Source: Melieria omissa
Lineage: Eukaryota > Arthropoda > Insecta > Diptera > Ulidiidae
Reading direction: 5' to 3'
Assembly: GCA_963971225.1 (NCBI GenBank)
Contig: OZ020267.1
Coordinates: forward strand, 120,459,891-120,523,890
DNA: 64,000 nt
Shown: piece by piece, positions 12,140-23,837 of the stretch
How the letters are laid out: every line of letters begins with the position of its first letter
Numbering within the stretch: position 1 is the stretch's first letter
The notes under the pieces: generated by a model
Told to the model about the DNA's origin: nothing
The model's database searches: none
What the model saw: only the letters and a program-made list of their open reading frames with translations
Translations under genes and position numbers: made by a program

Positions 12140-12204
12140 TTACAGAGGCAGCCACCATAACCTAACCTAACCTACATATAGGAGCTTCGGCATATCTGGG
12201 TTAA

Positions 12205-12565
12205 GATAGACTATAAACTATGCGAGATTTGACTAAAACCTAACCACAACCGTTCATAGCAATTAATTTACCAACGCTCTACAGATCAGTACCTGATAGG
12301 TAACTACTCGTATGTTAGAAAAGATAGCATTGTAGTAAAATTTTCTGCCTTTGGGAAATCCTTGTTAGCTAGACCAATTATTTATTAAATATTTATTTCA
12401 TGGGTTTAACATTTTAATATTAAACTTAAACAGTCCGTTGATATTCAAAGTAAAGGCGCCAAAAACACTGGTCAGAGACCTCAAAAGTACATAAATCGAT
12501 TAGGAAACCCGGCGAGATTTTGTTTTGTTGTTGTTCAGTGTAATTGAAATGTTTTTAAACCAAGG
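12205..12565. other. Spacer, no feature seen
   Basis: AT-rich DNA with no recognisable feature up to the SINE target duplication at 12566. Confidence 0.4.
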
Positions 12566-12578
12566 TTTTTGAAGTGTT

Positions 12579-12788
12579 CTTCTTCTTCTTTTTGGACTTC
12601 TTCTAAGGCCTAGCTACCCGCAACCATCCATGTTGTGCGTGTGAATTTTTTCAAGGTTGGAAGGGACCTTCAGTTTTATGCCGATTCCGAACGGCGAGTT
12701 GGGAGCTTTTTCATAGGCAACTTTACTCTCAGAGGTTTGCCATTTCCTGCTGAGAGGACAGTCGCTGAAAGAAAAATTGTTGTTTTTC
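12579..12788 (-). mobile_element. tRNA-derived SINE, 5'-truncated, minus strand
   Basis: The element is the reverse complement of the SINE body at 5560-5803, starting with the tail (CTTCTTCTTCTT at 12579). It is bordered by an exact 13-base target duplication, TTTTTGAAGTGTT, at 12566-12578 and 12789-12801. The tRNA-like head seen at 5489-5555 is missing, the usual 5' truncation of target-primed reverse transcription. An open frame across it (12635-12826) is incidental. Confidence 0.85.
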
Positions 12789-12801
12789 TTTTTGAAGTGT
12801 T

Positions 12802-14799
12802 ATTAGAAAATAATTTTCATGAATAAGCAAATAGAAACAGATAGAAAAAACCTTGGACACTTCAAAAAGACATAAAACATTTGGCTAAATTAAGTTTAGG
12901 CCTTCGATCGAGCTTTCCCACAGATGTGAAAGAAATGAGGAGAACTATCAGACAAACGATTCAAACTTTGCTAAAAAATTAATAACGATGTAAGTGCGAC
13001 TTCATCGCAAGTGACTGAACGGGTAAATATTAAACTACTCTACACACTCACGGAAACTGTTGCGCACACGTTTGTCTAACATTTAAGTTCTGGCAACCTT
13101 CCTGAAGCTAGCAAGGATGCACTTGGCGCCGCTCGACGGCCACACCAATTTGAAGTGTGACTTTCAAAGATTTCCTCGTTAAGGCTTTCATATTTTATAG
13201 GGTTTTGGCTCTATTACGAAAATCAAACATTACACTTTGTTACATTAATCCCCCGCACGCTCCACAGAAACGCGCACTGGATTGCGACATGCTGCAAAAT
13301 CGGATGTACACACGTGGGGCCCTCAATGCGCCGCTGCATGCACCAGTCGGCAGGCACGTCGACGTGCCGCAGATCCGTCTCCCTCCGCTCTGCTGCCAGT
13401 ATGTGCTTTGGAAATATTCAGAATGTTTTGTCACACTTGAGTGGAGACTGGGCGACCGCACCGCTCCGCCAACCGCACAGCAGCCAGCACAGTGCAGGGG
13501 GCGACGGACGATTCGACACCTTAATGTTTGATGTTAGTCCTAGGGATAATGGCTGTCAGTGCAGCGCACAGTGTCCTGTGCTTAGTCGAACGTAAAAAGT
13601 TTTAAAATATTTACGAGCTATTAACACTTTGCCGCCTGGCTTCTTAGTTCCGTGTTGAGGCAGGAATGTGCGCCACACACACGCGCTGTCGTCGGCCAGC
13701 AATATGCAGGCAACGTCACAAATAATGTTTTGTCACCACTCGTGCTGGTGCGTGTGCGCTCCCGCTTGGTATGCGAGCGCCTGAAAATGCTGATAATGAT
13801 GACAGCGCCGCGGACGCGGACACGGACACCGACCAACGGCAGCCACCAAAGCGCACTCGTCGCGTGCTTGCGCGCCGCATACGTTGTCCTGCACTAGCGG
13901 GCAAACTGGCAAAGCTTTGCGACGGACACAGTGCTGCCGACATTATCTCAACAGTCTCTGCATGTGCCGCCTCGCCCCCGGTCCGCTTGGGTCGCGATTG
14001 TCATCGTGCCCTATGCGTTCCGTTATCTGTGCCATTCCCACCTGCAATCTCTGCGCCCCATCTGCGCCCTGGGAATAGCGCAGACAATTTTTGTTTTAAT
14101 GTGATTAAAAGCGGTGCAGCAATAATTTTAATAATTTTATATGACCCCTGCTTGTGTTGTGCACACGCTTCGACACACCGCAGCGCACACCTCAGCATCG
14201 TTTCCGTTGGGAAAGCACCGTTTCCGGCCATCCGCTGCATATCCAATAATAGTGTTTTATCTTAACACATACACATGCAAATAGTGCGCACCTAAATATT
14301 CTATCCTAAGAGCTTATAAGTATACTTTGTCAATGATCCCTATTGAAATTTTCTGAAAAATATTTTTGTGACTTTAATGCCAAAAGCAGTTGAAAACACA
14401 TTTCATTTTGTAATAATGCCCAAAACGGCCATCAAGGTGGGCTAAAATGGGTTAGAATGACTCAGATTATTTAATTTTCTTGCTATTTTATTCTTTAGCT
14501 AGCAATACGAGTATCCTTATTTGAGCGACCATTGTACAGGCAACGAACTCGTTAAGCATCGCACTACTCTTCAGACTGTCGTTACCTGTCACAATTAGGG
14601 ATCGGAATTATATACACATGCATATTATATTGGAGCTTTAAATCCGATCCGATTTGAACGGGACCAATACAGAAGTTATTTTTATTGAAAATATATGAAT
14701 GTTTGCATATTTGTTTATGTTCACATTCACTCTTTTTAAAAACACACGAGTTTTTTGTGTAAACTTTTTCGAATTTCCCAAATTTCACTAAATTTCCGA
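12802..14799. other. Spacer with GC-richer block at about 13220-14250
   Basis: Several overlapping frames are open in the GC-richer part (for example 13771-14265) but their peptides match no family and competing frames are equally long. No splice pair defines an exon. It may be host regulatory or UTR DNA. Confidence 0.35.
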
Positions 14800-15715
14800 A
14801 ATATCCCTTTCCGGTCAATTTCCGGAGCTCTTGAGATAATAATTTGTCTTCAAAATATTGGCTCGCACTGAATATTTGATCAAAAAAATCATTTAGCTTC
14901 AGCTCAACCCATTTTGTAGGATATATCGTACAATGGTCCGCAAAGGAGTAAAAATGCATCATATTTTTTTTTAGTTTTTTTAGGTTTTATGAACAATTCA
15001 TACATTTTTTCAATAGAAAACATAAATTATAACAACAAAAATCAAAACTTAATTTCAATTTGATCGCAACTTTTATAAATCATATATGTATAAACAATTG
15101 ATTCACATTTACTCGGCCTTATTTAACCGTTGTTGTTGAATATAGCTGAATACAGCCAGTAAAACACAAACTCGTCTATTAATTCTTATTTTTAATCGAA
15201 AATAGCCGAATACGCAAACCCAAATTTATATTACCAAACCTATAACTTACAAAAAATGCAAACCTATGATAACTTGCATTTTCCTTTTATTTGTACGATA
15301 CATCGTACAAATCTTTGCAACCTTAGCGGTTATTTGATACATCGTACAAATCTTTGCAACCTTTGCGGTTATTTGTACGATATATCGTACAATTTTTGTA
15401 AAGACTCGCGAAAAATATTTAGATGCAAACAATGTTAAATTTAAATATAAGTCAACTTAGATTCAAACTTTAAAACTGTGTAGCTTTTTGCTACCAAAAA
15501 GTATTACATATTTAAAAATTCCTTATTCTTGCAAAGAGTTACATACAAAACTCACTTATACTGTGTAGCCACGGCTATTATGATTTATATTTTTAAACAG
15601 AATTTATATTTTTAATAACAATTAAACAGCCATTCCATAAAAGTATATTCACTTCTATATGAAAAATCTTAAAAAAAATTTTACGACATATCGTACAAAT
15701 TTCCGGAAAGGGATA
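14800..15715. repeat. Block with five TTGTACGATATATCGTACAA-type palindromes
   Basis: Five copies of one 20-base palindrome occur within 800 bases: 14914-14933 (one mismatch), 15291-15310, a shortened copy at about 15333-15350, 15373-15392 (perfect TTGTACGATATATCGTACAA) and 15679-15698 (two mismatches). The three central copies are arranged in tandem units of about 40-48 bases that also repeat ATCTTTGCAACCTT and GCGGTTATTTG. The block is flanked by inverted ATATCCCTTTCCGG (14808-14821 and about 15702-15715), so it may be the inside of an old inverted-repeat element. The palindromes look like dimeric protein-binding sites; the binder is unknown. Confidence 0.6.
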
Positions 15716-16607
15716 TAACCTTTATGAAATATTTTCAGTTACCCCCGGCTTTGAAATAGAAGAATAGAATAGCATTTTGAAATATCCTGAAACATTCTGG
15801 CTGCGACTATTATTGTATTTTTAAGCAAACAAAAAATTAATTAAATTACTGGTACTAAAATTTCTGTAGCAATTTTCTATAGTAATTCTCTTTGTATAAA
15901 CGCAATTAAGTGTTTTCCCTAAAAACATACACATTTTTTAGAAACAAAACAAGGTCAATTGAATTTTGTAAACTCTTTCAATGTTATTCAAGCGTGTTAA
16001 AAAATGTTTACCGATATTATTTGAAAACACAATACAAGCAAAAAACACAATGCAATTTACAATAAGTTCATCATATGGACTGTGGGGCGTATAAGTAATT
16101 TTAATTAAATATTAATTTGCATTTCAAATGAGTGAACGAGTTTATCTGAACAACAGTGGGCTTGTACTATGTATGCAAAGTTGTGTGGAATGGCGTAATT
16201 TAATTTTATTGCTTGCAATTATTTTCCCCAAGAAAAACTGAAAGGTTTTACATATAACGTATCTAAACTTTAGAATTCTATAATTCCACTTTTTTATAAG
16301 TCTACTTTTGTTGACCATGAATCGATTCGAGAGGTCCAATTTTTTATGATTCTGCCGGAATGGATCTCAACAAAAACTGAAAACATTGAATTATTTTGAA
16401 TGTAGAGTAGTTCCACTAAGTTCGAAATCAATGGGTCAATATTAATCGTACATTCTCTAAAAAATTCTTGTCAATTTATATCTCATTTGGCGCGCTTTCA
16501 ACATATATATGTATTGAATTTGAGGTGATGCAACAAAATGCACCAACTATGGGGGGAGCGTACTATGTTACAGATTGAAGCCAGTCGCCTAAGTGCTGAT
16601 TTGCCCT
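15716..16607. other. AT-rich spacer, no feature seen
   Basis: No repeat, domain or RNA was recognised. Confidence 0.4.
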
Positions 16608-16915
16608 TATAAGCGTGGCTTTAGACCTGATAAGTCCAGCACCGACCAGATATTCACATTAAGCCAGACTTATGAGAGAGAAATCGCTACTCACCATCCC
16701 TTTATCGATTACAGGTAGCATAGCCCCATAAGGAATCGCCTACCCAGCATTACCTGAACCTGGTATCCCCTGCAAAGCTCGTGAGACTTTGCAGAGCGAC
16801 GTTGAGCAATACACGCAGCTCTCTCAAGGTTGGAAATGTCCTCTTCGACCCATTTGATACCGTTCGAAGCTTCAAACAATGTGATCCTTTGTCGTGCGAT
16901 CTTTTCCATTTCATA
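16608..16915 (+). pseudogene. Reverse transcriptase relic of an RTE-like non-LTR element
   Basis: From 16608 the translation reads YKRGFRPDKSSTDQIFTLSQ, then THHPFIDY, the conserved finger and first-aspartate region of non-LTR reverse transcriptases. After a stop and a deletion, another frame (from about 16775) gives LVRLCRATLSNTRSSLKVGN and FDTVRSFKQCDPLSCDLF, the region where intact enzymes have GFRQGDPLSCDLFN. The YADD block, endonuclease and both element ends are missing. The change of frame, stops and the substituted motif (SFKQCD for GFRQGD) show it is long dead. The clade call is by resemblance to the RTE-type sequence at 35655-36790. Confidence 0.8.
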
Positions 16916-16979
16916 ATGGCAAGGTCGGTATACATTGTAGTAGGACGACCTTCACCAAGAGTGTCTAGCTCCTTGCCTA

Positions 16980-17152
16980 CGCTGACATTAATCGTTGACC
17001 CCGTAGGATTTCTTTTTTCGAAAAAATGAAAAACATCTTCCGATTTTTTTAGCATTTGGAGCACTTTTACCAAGCTTGAAGTCTAACAACCTACTAAATC
17101 ATATTTTTTTACACAAAGTGTTAACCCAACGTTGACCACGTCAGATTTTGCT
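16980..17152 (-). repeat. Helitron internal tandem unit, reverse orientation
   Basis: Reverse complement of the roughly 150-base unit repeated at 48180-48780: the GTTGACCCCGTAGGATTTC-like, AAGCTTGAAGTCTAACA-like and AACCCAACGTTGACC motifs appear in the same order. It continues at 17638-17790 on the far side of the piggyBac-type MITE, so the MITE inserted into it. Confidence 0.55.
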
Positions 17153-17156
17153 TTAA

Positions 17157-17633
17157 CCCTAGTGTGTGTGCTGAAAAAGAACACTCTTACCCATGTGATG
17201 GGGTACCCCAGTAAATTTCTCACTTTTTGTTTGCACTGTAAGACATTTTACCGTTTTTGTTAAGTTTTAAAGTTGTCTTTCGACAGGTTCAAAAAATTTT
17301 TACGTTTTAAAGTTTTCGATAACGATGCTAGCCGACCTTTACGACCCCAAAGAAATAAAGCGGCTGCCACTTTTTGTAAATAAAATTGTTCTACTACAAA
17401 TTATTTGCTTTAGAAAGTTTTACTTACAAGAAAGTTTTACTTACTCCATAAAAAATGTGTTGGGTTATCCGGGTTCCCTAGCAACTAAATGGAATCAAAC
17501 ACTCGGAAATAAAGACATAATACCATTTTGGAAGTTGTCATGAAGTTTGACCTTTCTAGGTTATCCGCAAGTATGTAAAATTTCAGTATCAAAGTGATTT
17601 GGGTACCCGGGTACCCCATGACACACATTAGGG
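17157..17633. mobile_element. piggyBac-type MITE (477 bp)
   Basis: Ends CCCTAGTGTGTGT (17157) and the complement of CCCTAATGTGTGT (to 17633) are bordered by TTAA at 17153-17156 and 17634-17637. A second shared block, GGGGTACCC, lies 25-35 bases inside each end. The interior is AT-rich with no supported gene (a 72-codon frame at 17325-17543 is not recognisable). TTAA duplication plus CCCT-starting ends match piggyBac. Confidence 0.8.
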
Positions 17634-17637
17634 TTAA

Positions 17638-17790
17638 ACAAATTTAAAACACGTGTCTAATTTTTTTTTATTTTAAGTGTTTTCAACAATTTTGAAGTCA
17701 AAAGGCCCATCGGTTCATGTTTTTTTCGTACTCTTACCGAATACGAAACTTAACCCATTGTTGGCTGCTCGTACACTTACAGAGGATATT
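17638..17790 (-). repeat. Helitron internal tandem unit, continued
   Basis: Reverse complement of the unit at 48180-48780, recognised by TTGAAGTCAAAAGGCCCATC, GGTTCATGTTTTTTCG and AACCCATTGTTG. Together with 16980-17152 it forms the remnant interrupted by the MITE. Confidence 0.55.
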
Positions 17791-19128
17791 GGGGATTTTC
17801 ATTTTTAGCACTGAAGCAAAATCACAGATTTAGATTCAGTAAAGATATTAAGTTGAATTACTCCGATGTCTATTCAATATTACGTCCACCACTGCCATCT
17901 GGACTCATTTTGATGTTCGCTTTTCAACGCTCGCCACATGCTGCCTCAATATTTATTTATGCTCTGCTGCTAGCGCTTTCCATAAGCTGTTGCATGTGCA
18001 GCCACTTTATCCGATTCAAATATTTGCATATTTAATATTCAATAATTAATTTCTCCGTAATTGAATGAATTGGATCCCCTTCCGCAGAAGGGCTGCACGA
18101 GATTGTCTGGCGTCCCTAGTAACCATCACTTGTCAGGCTGCTCCCGCTTCCGCTGCTGCAGAGTTGCTTTGCGCATATTTGGACAACATTCATATCTAAA
18201 TTTTACTATTTACCTGTCTGCTTATCTGACCGGCTGTCCAACCGTTCGCCAACTCCGACCCCCTGGCTGCCGAGAAGCAGCACATGCATGCATCCTTTTA
18301 TTTATTTGTCTGCGCAGGTTCTGCACAGTTCACCCACACGTTTGCCTCGATTCAACCAGACTTTCGTCGACGTCTGTGTGGGGTGGGTACTTGGGTCGAA
18401 GTAAAATATGAGCAGCAAAATTCAGCCGATCCGATGAAACAGACACAAACTATTTAATACATTTTATGGCCGCATGTTTGTACAGCATTCAGTATCCAAC
18501 CACTCGCCCCCCCCCCCCCACTCTCTGTACAGTATGTATTATATGTATGCAATTCTGTGCGTTAAATATGAGATTATGTTGCAGCTTTGACTAAACGACA
18601 ACAATTAAGAAGAAGCTTAATAATGTTAAAAATTTCACTCAGATATTTTTACGTCCTTTCACTGTTATGTGCGGTTATTGAAGACCGCAGGGGTTTGTGA
18701 CCGATACAGCTTATCCGAACCATCGATTTAGCGATATCTATTCATCGGTCGGTTTACCGTATGTCTGATATAAACAACAACTCTCAAAAGAATTAAAATA
18801 TTACAATGAAATTCAGTTTAAATAATCCAGAGGTCAAAACCTGATCCGTTCAGCATTTAGTAGGATGTACACGTCTTCAAATGTTTCAAAATGAGGATAT
18901 TTTTCTATCAACCAACACAATCTGGCTATTTGCTCACAACTTAAAATTATTTAAATTAAAATTAATGTTTTTTATAATACTGTTACGAAAATTCAGTTCT
19001 GCTGGCCAACGCAACCGTAGTTCGTATCGCTGGATTGTGTCCAAATATAACACATGGAACGTTTACGTAATTTATCACTGTAGTCACCTTGTTTACAATT
19101 ATCCAAGTCACTTTACTTCTACTATACT
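17791..19128. other. Spacer, no gene seen
   Basis: A moderately GC-rich patch at about 18060-18420 and a 12-base C run at about 18507-18518 are the only irregularities. Open frames there (18061-18411) match nothing I recognise. Confidence 0.4.
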
Positions 19129-19185
19129 GGATCTATATATACTATATTGGACCCATTGACTTCAAATTCGTGTGCAAAGCCGCGG
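19129..19185 (+). repeat. Helitron 3'-end fragment
   Basis: Contains GACTTCAAATTCGTGTGC followed by AAAGCCGCGGGGCCC, matching the last bases of the Helitron at 46381-48935 (GCGAAGCCGCGGGGCCC before CAGCTAG). The CTAG terminus itself is lost here. Confidence 0.5.
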
Positions 19186-20185
19186 GGCCCTGAAAGTTAA
19201 GACTAACATTGGAGCATACTAAACGCATGTGATTCATCTTAAAGAATACTTGCGAGGAAGTGCGGCTTACAAACAGTCAGTATTTTTTTTTAATTTCTCA
19301 GGAGAATTTGAGCGCCTTATGCCGTGCCACATAAATGTATGTTTTAACTCCACACAAGAAAAATCGACCTGGAACTACTACTACCTGTAAAATCATGTTT
19401 GTAGCCACATTAAACGGATGCGCATTAAGCGAAAATTAATTTGAGTTGAAAAAGCTCGTTCCAGTAGCGTGCACGAACTTCGCAGATTTCACCGGTGCTG
19501 CGCCAATAAGTTCCAAGAGCAATGCAACCACGCACTCACAGCAAATCGGAGCGCGTACCACACGGCCGCACCGCGACTGCGTGCGCTGAGACAACCCTGA
19601 ACGCAGTTAATTTCAGATAATTTTCCGAGGTAAAAAGTTCACTTATTTATGTGCGCCTAATTTAGCAGAAACCGTTTTGGGCGCGGATTCAATTAGACGC
19701 AAGTGTGTCCCACAGTACAGGCGCTACTGGAACCGCCGCTGTCACTGTCAGCTACCTAACGCTGCCAGCGCGCACAACCTGCGCCTGCAAGTTTCGCTGG
19801 TATGCCAACTGCTTCGAAATTGCTCGCCGTACTTCATGCCACACAATACACATATGCACGCACCCAATCACAGCCCCATGCGCGGAGTGCGGTACCGCAG
19901 CGACGCTGCTTCGTCTAGTTAAAATGCTATTAAAAGTTTCAGAGCGATAAGTGCGCCAGTGCATGCAGCCGAAAGGATAAACATTGGTGCGAAATTAGCT
20001 CAAATAATTTCGAAATCAATCACAGTGAATGATGAGCCCAATTCGGTGTGATTGATCAAGCGGAATGATAGCTCGCTCTGCAGCGCTGCCAAAATAACGG
20101 CACCAAATACAATAAGCGCTCGTGAATGGCAATAAAAATTACGGTAGCCAGAAATTGCCGGCTGCGGCAGTACACACTGTCGACA
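19186..20185. other. Spacer with GC-richer block at about 19440-20180
   Basis: No domain, repeat or RNA recognised. Overlapping frames at 19677-19950 are open on both strands and are treated as composition. Confidence 0.35.
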
Positions 20186-21190
20186 TTAAATGTTTCGCTG
20201 GCATGAATTAGCAATAACTTTAAGCCCTGCTGGAAAAAAGTCGCCGATGTGTCGTATTACGCGGAAACGATGCAAGACGTTTAGCCGCAGCAAAATATAT
20301 GAAGAAGTTGACGTCACTCGTAACGAGGTGGACGAATCGGTATATGGAAGCAAAAAATGTCGACGATTTGGCTGGGCGGGGCCTTGAAAAAAAGGCCTCC
20401 CCAAAACAGGACAAGAAGATCATTGATTTGTTTGCGACGAAGCCGGGCTTATCGTTGCGTAAAGTTAAAGCAGTTTTAGAGAAAAGTGATGTTCAAATAT
20501 CAAAAGAGACGGTTCGAGGACGTTTAAGAACTAACGACGTTAAATAACGAAACTCTTTGAAAAAACTGTTGCTCTCATCATCACACGTTCAAAAACGGCT
20601 TGCCTGGGCTTATGCCAATTCAGATCGGAAATAGAATGATGTAATATTTACGGATGAATTCCAATTTTGGGCAAATAGTAGCATAAATCGATCTTGGTGT
20701 GCCACCATCAACCGATTGTTCCAACGAACTGTTAAAGATCCAGTAAAGGTCCATGTTTGGAGCTGCTTCTCAGAAAAAGGATTTGGGCGACTTTTCGTTA
20801 TTACCACCAACTTGAAAGCGGTTTTGATGAACAAATTTCATGAAAAGGCTTTATTACCATCAGCTGTGAAGATGTTCGGGAGAAGAGGAATCTCTTCGAT
20901 TATACAAGAAGACAACGACCACAAACATCGCAGCCGAATGTGTGCTCAGTGGAAACAGCAAAATGGGGTAGAAGTGTTAGATTGGCCCTCACAGTCGCCT
21001 GATGCCAACCCGATAGAAAATGTGTGGGCAATTGTAAAGCAGAAAGTCAGAGGAAATAGTATATTGACAGCAAAACCATTATCGAGGCAAATTCGGCTGA
21101 TTTGAAGTCGATTGCCTTGGCAACTTGCTCAGATCTTAGCGCAAAGTATGGGTCGGATGTTTGAGACCATAAAAGCCAATGGCGGCGACT
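20186..21190 (+). pseudogene. Tc1-family transposase, decayed
   Basis: The frame starting about 20299 gives MKKLTSLVTRWTNRYMEAKN, then KETVRGRLR, the Tc1 DNA-binding region; it breaks near 20545. The catalytic part follows in another frame: FTDEFQFWA (first Asp, about 20650), VHVWSCFSEKGFG (about 20750), EDNDHKH (second Asp, about 20910) and PSQSPDANPIENVWAIVKQK (Glu, about 21015). There are 34 residues between the second Asp and the Glu, so DD34E. Several stops and shifts (near 20275, 20545, 20630 and 21100) kill it. I could not find its terminal inverted repeats. It is a different lineage from the Tc1 at 9094-10683. Confidence 0.88.
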
Positions 21191-21860
21191 ATAAATGTTA
21201 TTTGCGTACAATAAATATTATAAACGCATAAATGCAATTTGTTTGAAACGAATCGGACAAAGAGTTTCCAAATTACGACGATCACACATCTACTGGACAG
21301 ACTGTACTTACGCCGATTCTGCCACTTCTGAAGGATTAGAACGATCCCTAATTGTCCGTGCAAAAAAAAACATTTGCAAGGCACATTACACTCGAACCGT
21401 ATGCGTAGAGTGTACTTTATTGATGTACACTTTTTTATAAAATCAAATACTTGTTTAGATTAATTATATTTTAGTTTAACTAGATTTTACTTATACAAAA
21501 ACGAAAAACAAAAATAAAGAAGTAAATTAGGTAATTTACTTATTCCAAACACCTATGGTGTAAAATCTACACTTTCTCATTGCGAAAACTTTTTGTACAG
21601 AAATTGTGTCGACACCTGCTGACCCTTTGCCTTTAGTAGATTGTAGCCCCTTAGCAAAAAAAAAATAAGTAAGGAATAAGCAGGATTGCTCAGACGGCCC
21701 AGAGTCTTAGTGCAGGGACTTCAAGAAAACATAAATTGTTAGAAGAGTTAATTGTTTTTTTAAAGATAAATTTAGAGATTTTGACGAAGCACCAAAAAAA
21801 ACATTTTTTTAGTCGTATTTTGAATATTCTGAAAAATATATAACCTTTTCAAATTATTGA
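21191..21860. other. AT-rich spacer, no feature seen
   Basis: May include the unrecognised 3' end of the Tc1 relic. Nothing else could be supported. Confidence 0.4.
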
Positions 21861-21863
21861 TTA

Positions 21864-23008
21864 CACAGCGCAACAAAAAAACACTTTTTTTCTGTTGCAT
21901 GGAGTTTTTCTACTGTTTCTTACTAATTTGGGTGCGCTGATTCCGAATCTACCCTCCAATTTTTTCTAGCAGCTCTAGTTTGTGAGATATAGGTACCCTG
22001 TCATTTTTTCAGTTTTTCCTCCACTTCTTCCATATTTTCGATCGTAGTTTCTAAACCAAGAAACCGATTGATATGATTTTCACCTTATCGCATTAACAAC
22101 ACCGCACGGCTTCTTTTACGATGCAACTTATTTTTATAAGTGTTAAAATGCCGCGGTAATTGGACCTCAAAGTTGGAAAAAATTGAATTTTAAGGCGTTT
22201 TCTTTGATGGTCAAAAGCATACACATTTTTTGTAAAACAATTAACGAGTTAGGTGTATAATGAAAGTCGACACATCAAGCAATATAACACAGCTAAATTA
22301 TTTGGCGGAATACACATTCGCATCGAAATAACAGGAAAAAAATACCATCGCGATTTTCATCACTTTTCATACTTTTTCCTTAAAAAATTAGAGGCCTGAA
22401 AATATGCAAAGTTTTTAATTTTTGTTTGTTTCGAGAAATTCAAAATATTTTTGTTTTTGCTTGTATTCCAAACTAAAATTTGAACATATAAAAGAGCATA
22501 TTTTGAGGCTCCTAATTTTTTAAGGAAAAAGTATGAAAAGAGATGAAAATCGCTATGGTACAGTTTTATTATTATTTCGATGCGAATGTGTATTCCGCCA
22601 AATAATTTGGCTGTGTTGTATTGCTTGATGTTTCTTCTTAAGATATTCATATACTTCGAAACTTGATTTATGAAACATCTTTACATTTTTCGCCATCAGA
22701 ATATTTTCTTACTTTGAAACCTTATTACCACGCCCATTCAGAACGCATAAAATTGATCAATGTAAGAAAAGATGGCGTGAAATGTTGTAAGTGCAACGAT
22801 ATAAAAATCATGTCGATAGGATTATTGGTTCAGAAATAACAGTCGAAAACGAGAAAAAAGCCGAGGAAAATTCGAAAAAGTGACACGCCCAGTTTTTGCA
22901 AAAACTAGAGCTTTACATAAAAACGGAGTATGGTTTTGAAAACAGCGTGGAAAAACGATTCAGATTCATGTAAAAAACTCCATGCAACAGACATGCTGTT
23001 GTGCAGTG
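21864..23008. mobile_element. Twin-copy MITE, copy 1 (1145 bp), with internal hairpin
   Basis: Nearly identical to 39561-40725; the main difference is a 20-base deletion here near 22700. The ends are imperfect inverted repeats sharing CTGTTGCATGGAGTTTTT (about 21891 and about 22969-22995), outer bases CACAGCGCAAC and GTTGTGCAGTG, bordered by TTA on each side. An internal inverted repeat (about 22273-22405 against 22497-22630) would fold into a long hairpin. No transposase is present. The TTA duplication suggests PIF/Harbinger, but this was judged by eye. The 96-codon minus frame at 22360-22650 is a by-product of the hairpin and occurs in both copies. Confidence 0.8.
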
Positions 23009-23379
23009 TTATTTACGAAGCCTAAAGACCAAATTACCACAACCAATTGATATCAATAAGATAATTAAAATATTTTTACCTCTCAGCACCGCGTACTTTT
23101 CAGTGGTCGAAAAATCGACCATTGGCCATAAGTCGTCAAGTAAGTATATATTAAAAAATTAATGTTTTCATGGTAGGCGGTGAGAATAATGTTAATATTT
23201 TTGACGTTTGGCATTGTTTTCGTCAAAATAATTCTTTTGTGCCGATGATCAGACGTGTGTGCGCATAAAAAAATGACTTAATTAAAATTCTTAAAAGTGA
23301 AGTGTGAAGACAATGTCCGTTCGAAAAGCATTAAACATCACGGAAATCATGGCTCTTTTCAATGAGACAAATATGTAGT
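23009..23379. other. AT-rich spacer, no feature seen
   Basis: No recognisable feature. Confidence 0.35.
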
Positions 23380-23640
23380 TAATTATTTTTAATTTCAAAT
23401 GTTTTCACCAATTTTTAAGTCAATAGCCTACCTACCTATGACCCTATAGGTTCATGTTTTTTCGTAGTCTTTCCACATACGAACCTGAACTCTTGGTTCA
23501 TCCCGTTAAGTTTCGAATTATTTCTGATTTGGAGTATTTTCACAAAACTGTTTGGTGCTTATCGGTTCAGTGGTTTTTGCCTGATTGTGGCTGAAAAATA
23601 CCACGTCACACTTGTTTTTATATAATAGTATAGATGAGAG
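23380..23640 (-). repeat. Helitron repeat-unit fragment
   Basis: Reverse complement of the unit at 48180-48780, recognised by TTTTTAAGTCAATAGCC, TATAGGTTCATGTTTTTTCG and the closing ATATAATAGTATAGATGA, which resembles 47855-47870 in the intact Helitron. Confidence 0.5.
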
Positions 23641-23837
23641 CAACATTGAATATTTGTATGCAAGTAGTGATAATGAAAGAGCTTCAAATGAAATTCCATC
23701 TCAACCAAAACTGAATGACTTTTTATATATTCATAATTTTTCAAACAACATCATGTATTTACAGTTACTCACAAAATTGAGTATACACTGTGATATTAAG
23801 AAGAAGCATATAAACCTTACCGAGAATTTCTAAGTAG

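Larger units (their letters stand above)
10792..12200. mobile_element. TTAA-flanked (piggyBac-type) inverted-repeat element with nested insertions
   Basis: The ends are CCCAGATATGCCGA at 10792-10805 and its exact complement at 12187-12200, each bordered by TTAA (10788-10791 and 12201-12204). TTAA duplication with CCC-starting ends is the piggyBac signature. The 1409-base interior holds a tRNA-derived SINE (about 10895-11100) and a complete Harbinger-like MITE (11144-12139), leaving about 200 bases of its own sequence. No transposase is visible, so it is non-autonomous. Confidence 0.7.

Noticed and set aside
13771..14265. 164-codon + strand frame
   Set aside because: Composition-driven; several overlapping frames are open in both directions.
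14582..14962. 126-codon minus-strand frame
   Set aside because: No recognisable domain, and it runs across one of the palindromes of the repeat block.
17745..17770. Another TTAACCC-type MITE end
   Set aside because: The motif is part of the Helitron tandem unit, which contains GGGTTAA-type words in every copy.
22360..22650. 96-codon frame present almost identically at 40057-40347
   Set aside because: Apparent conservation is due to the two copies of one MITE; the frame crosses an internal hairpin and shows no protein features.
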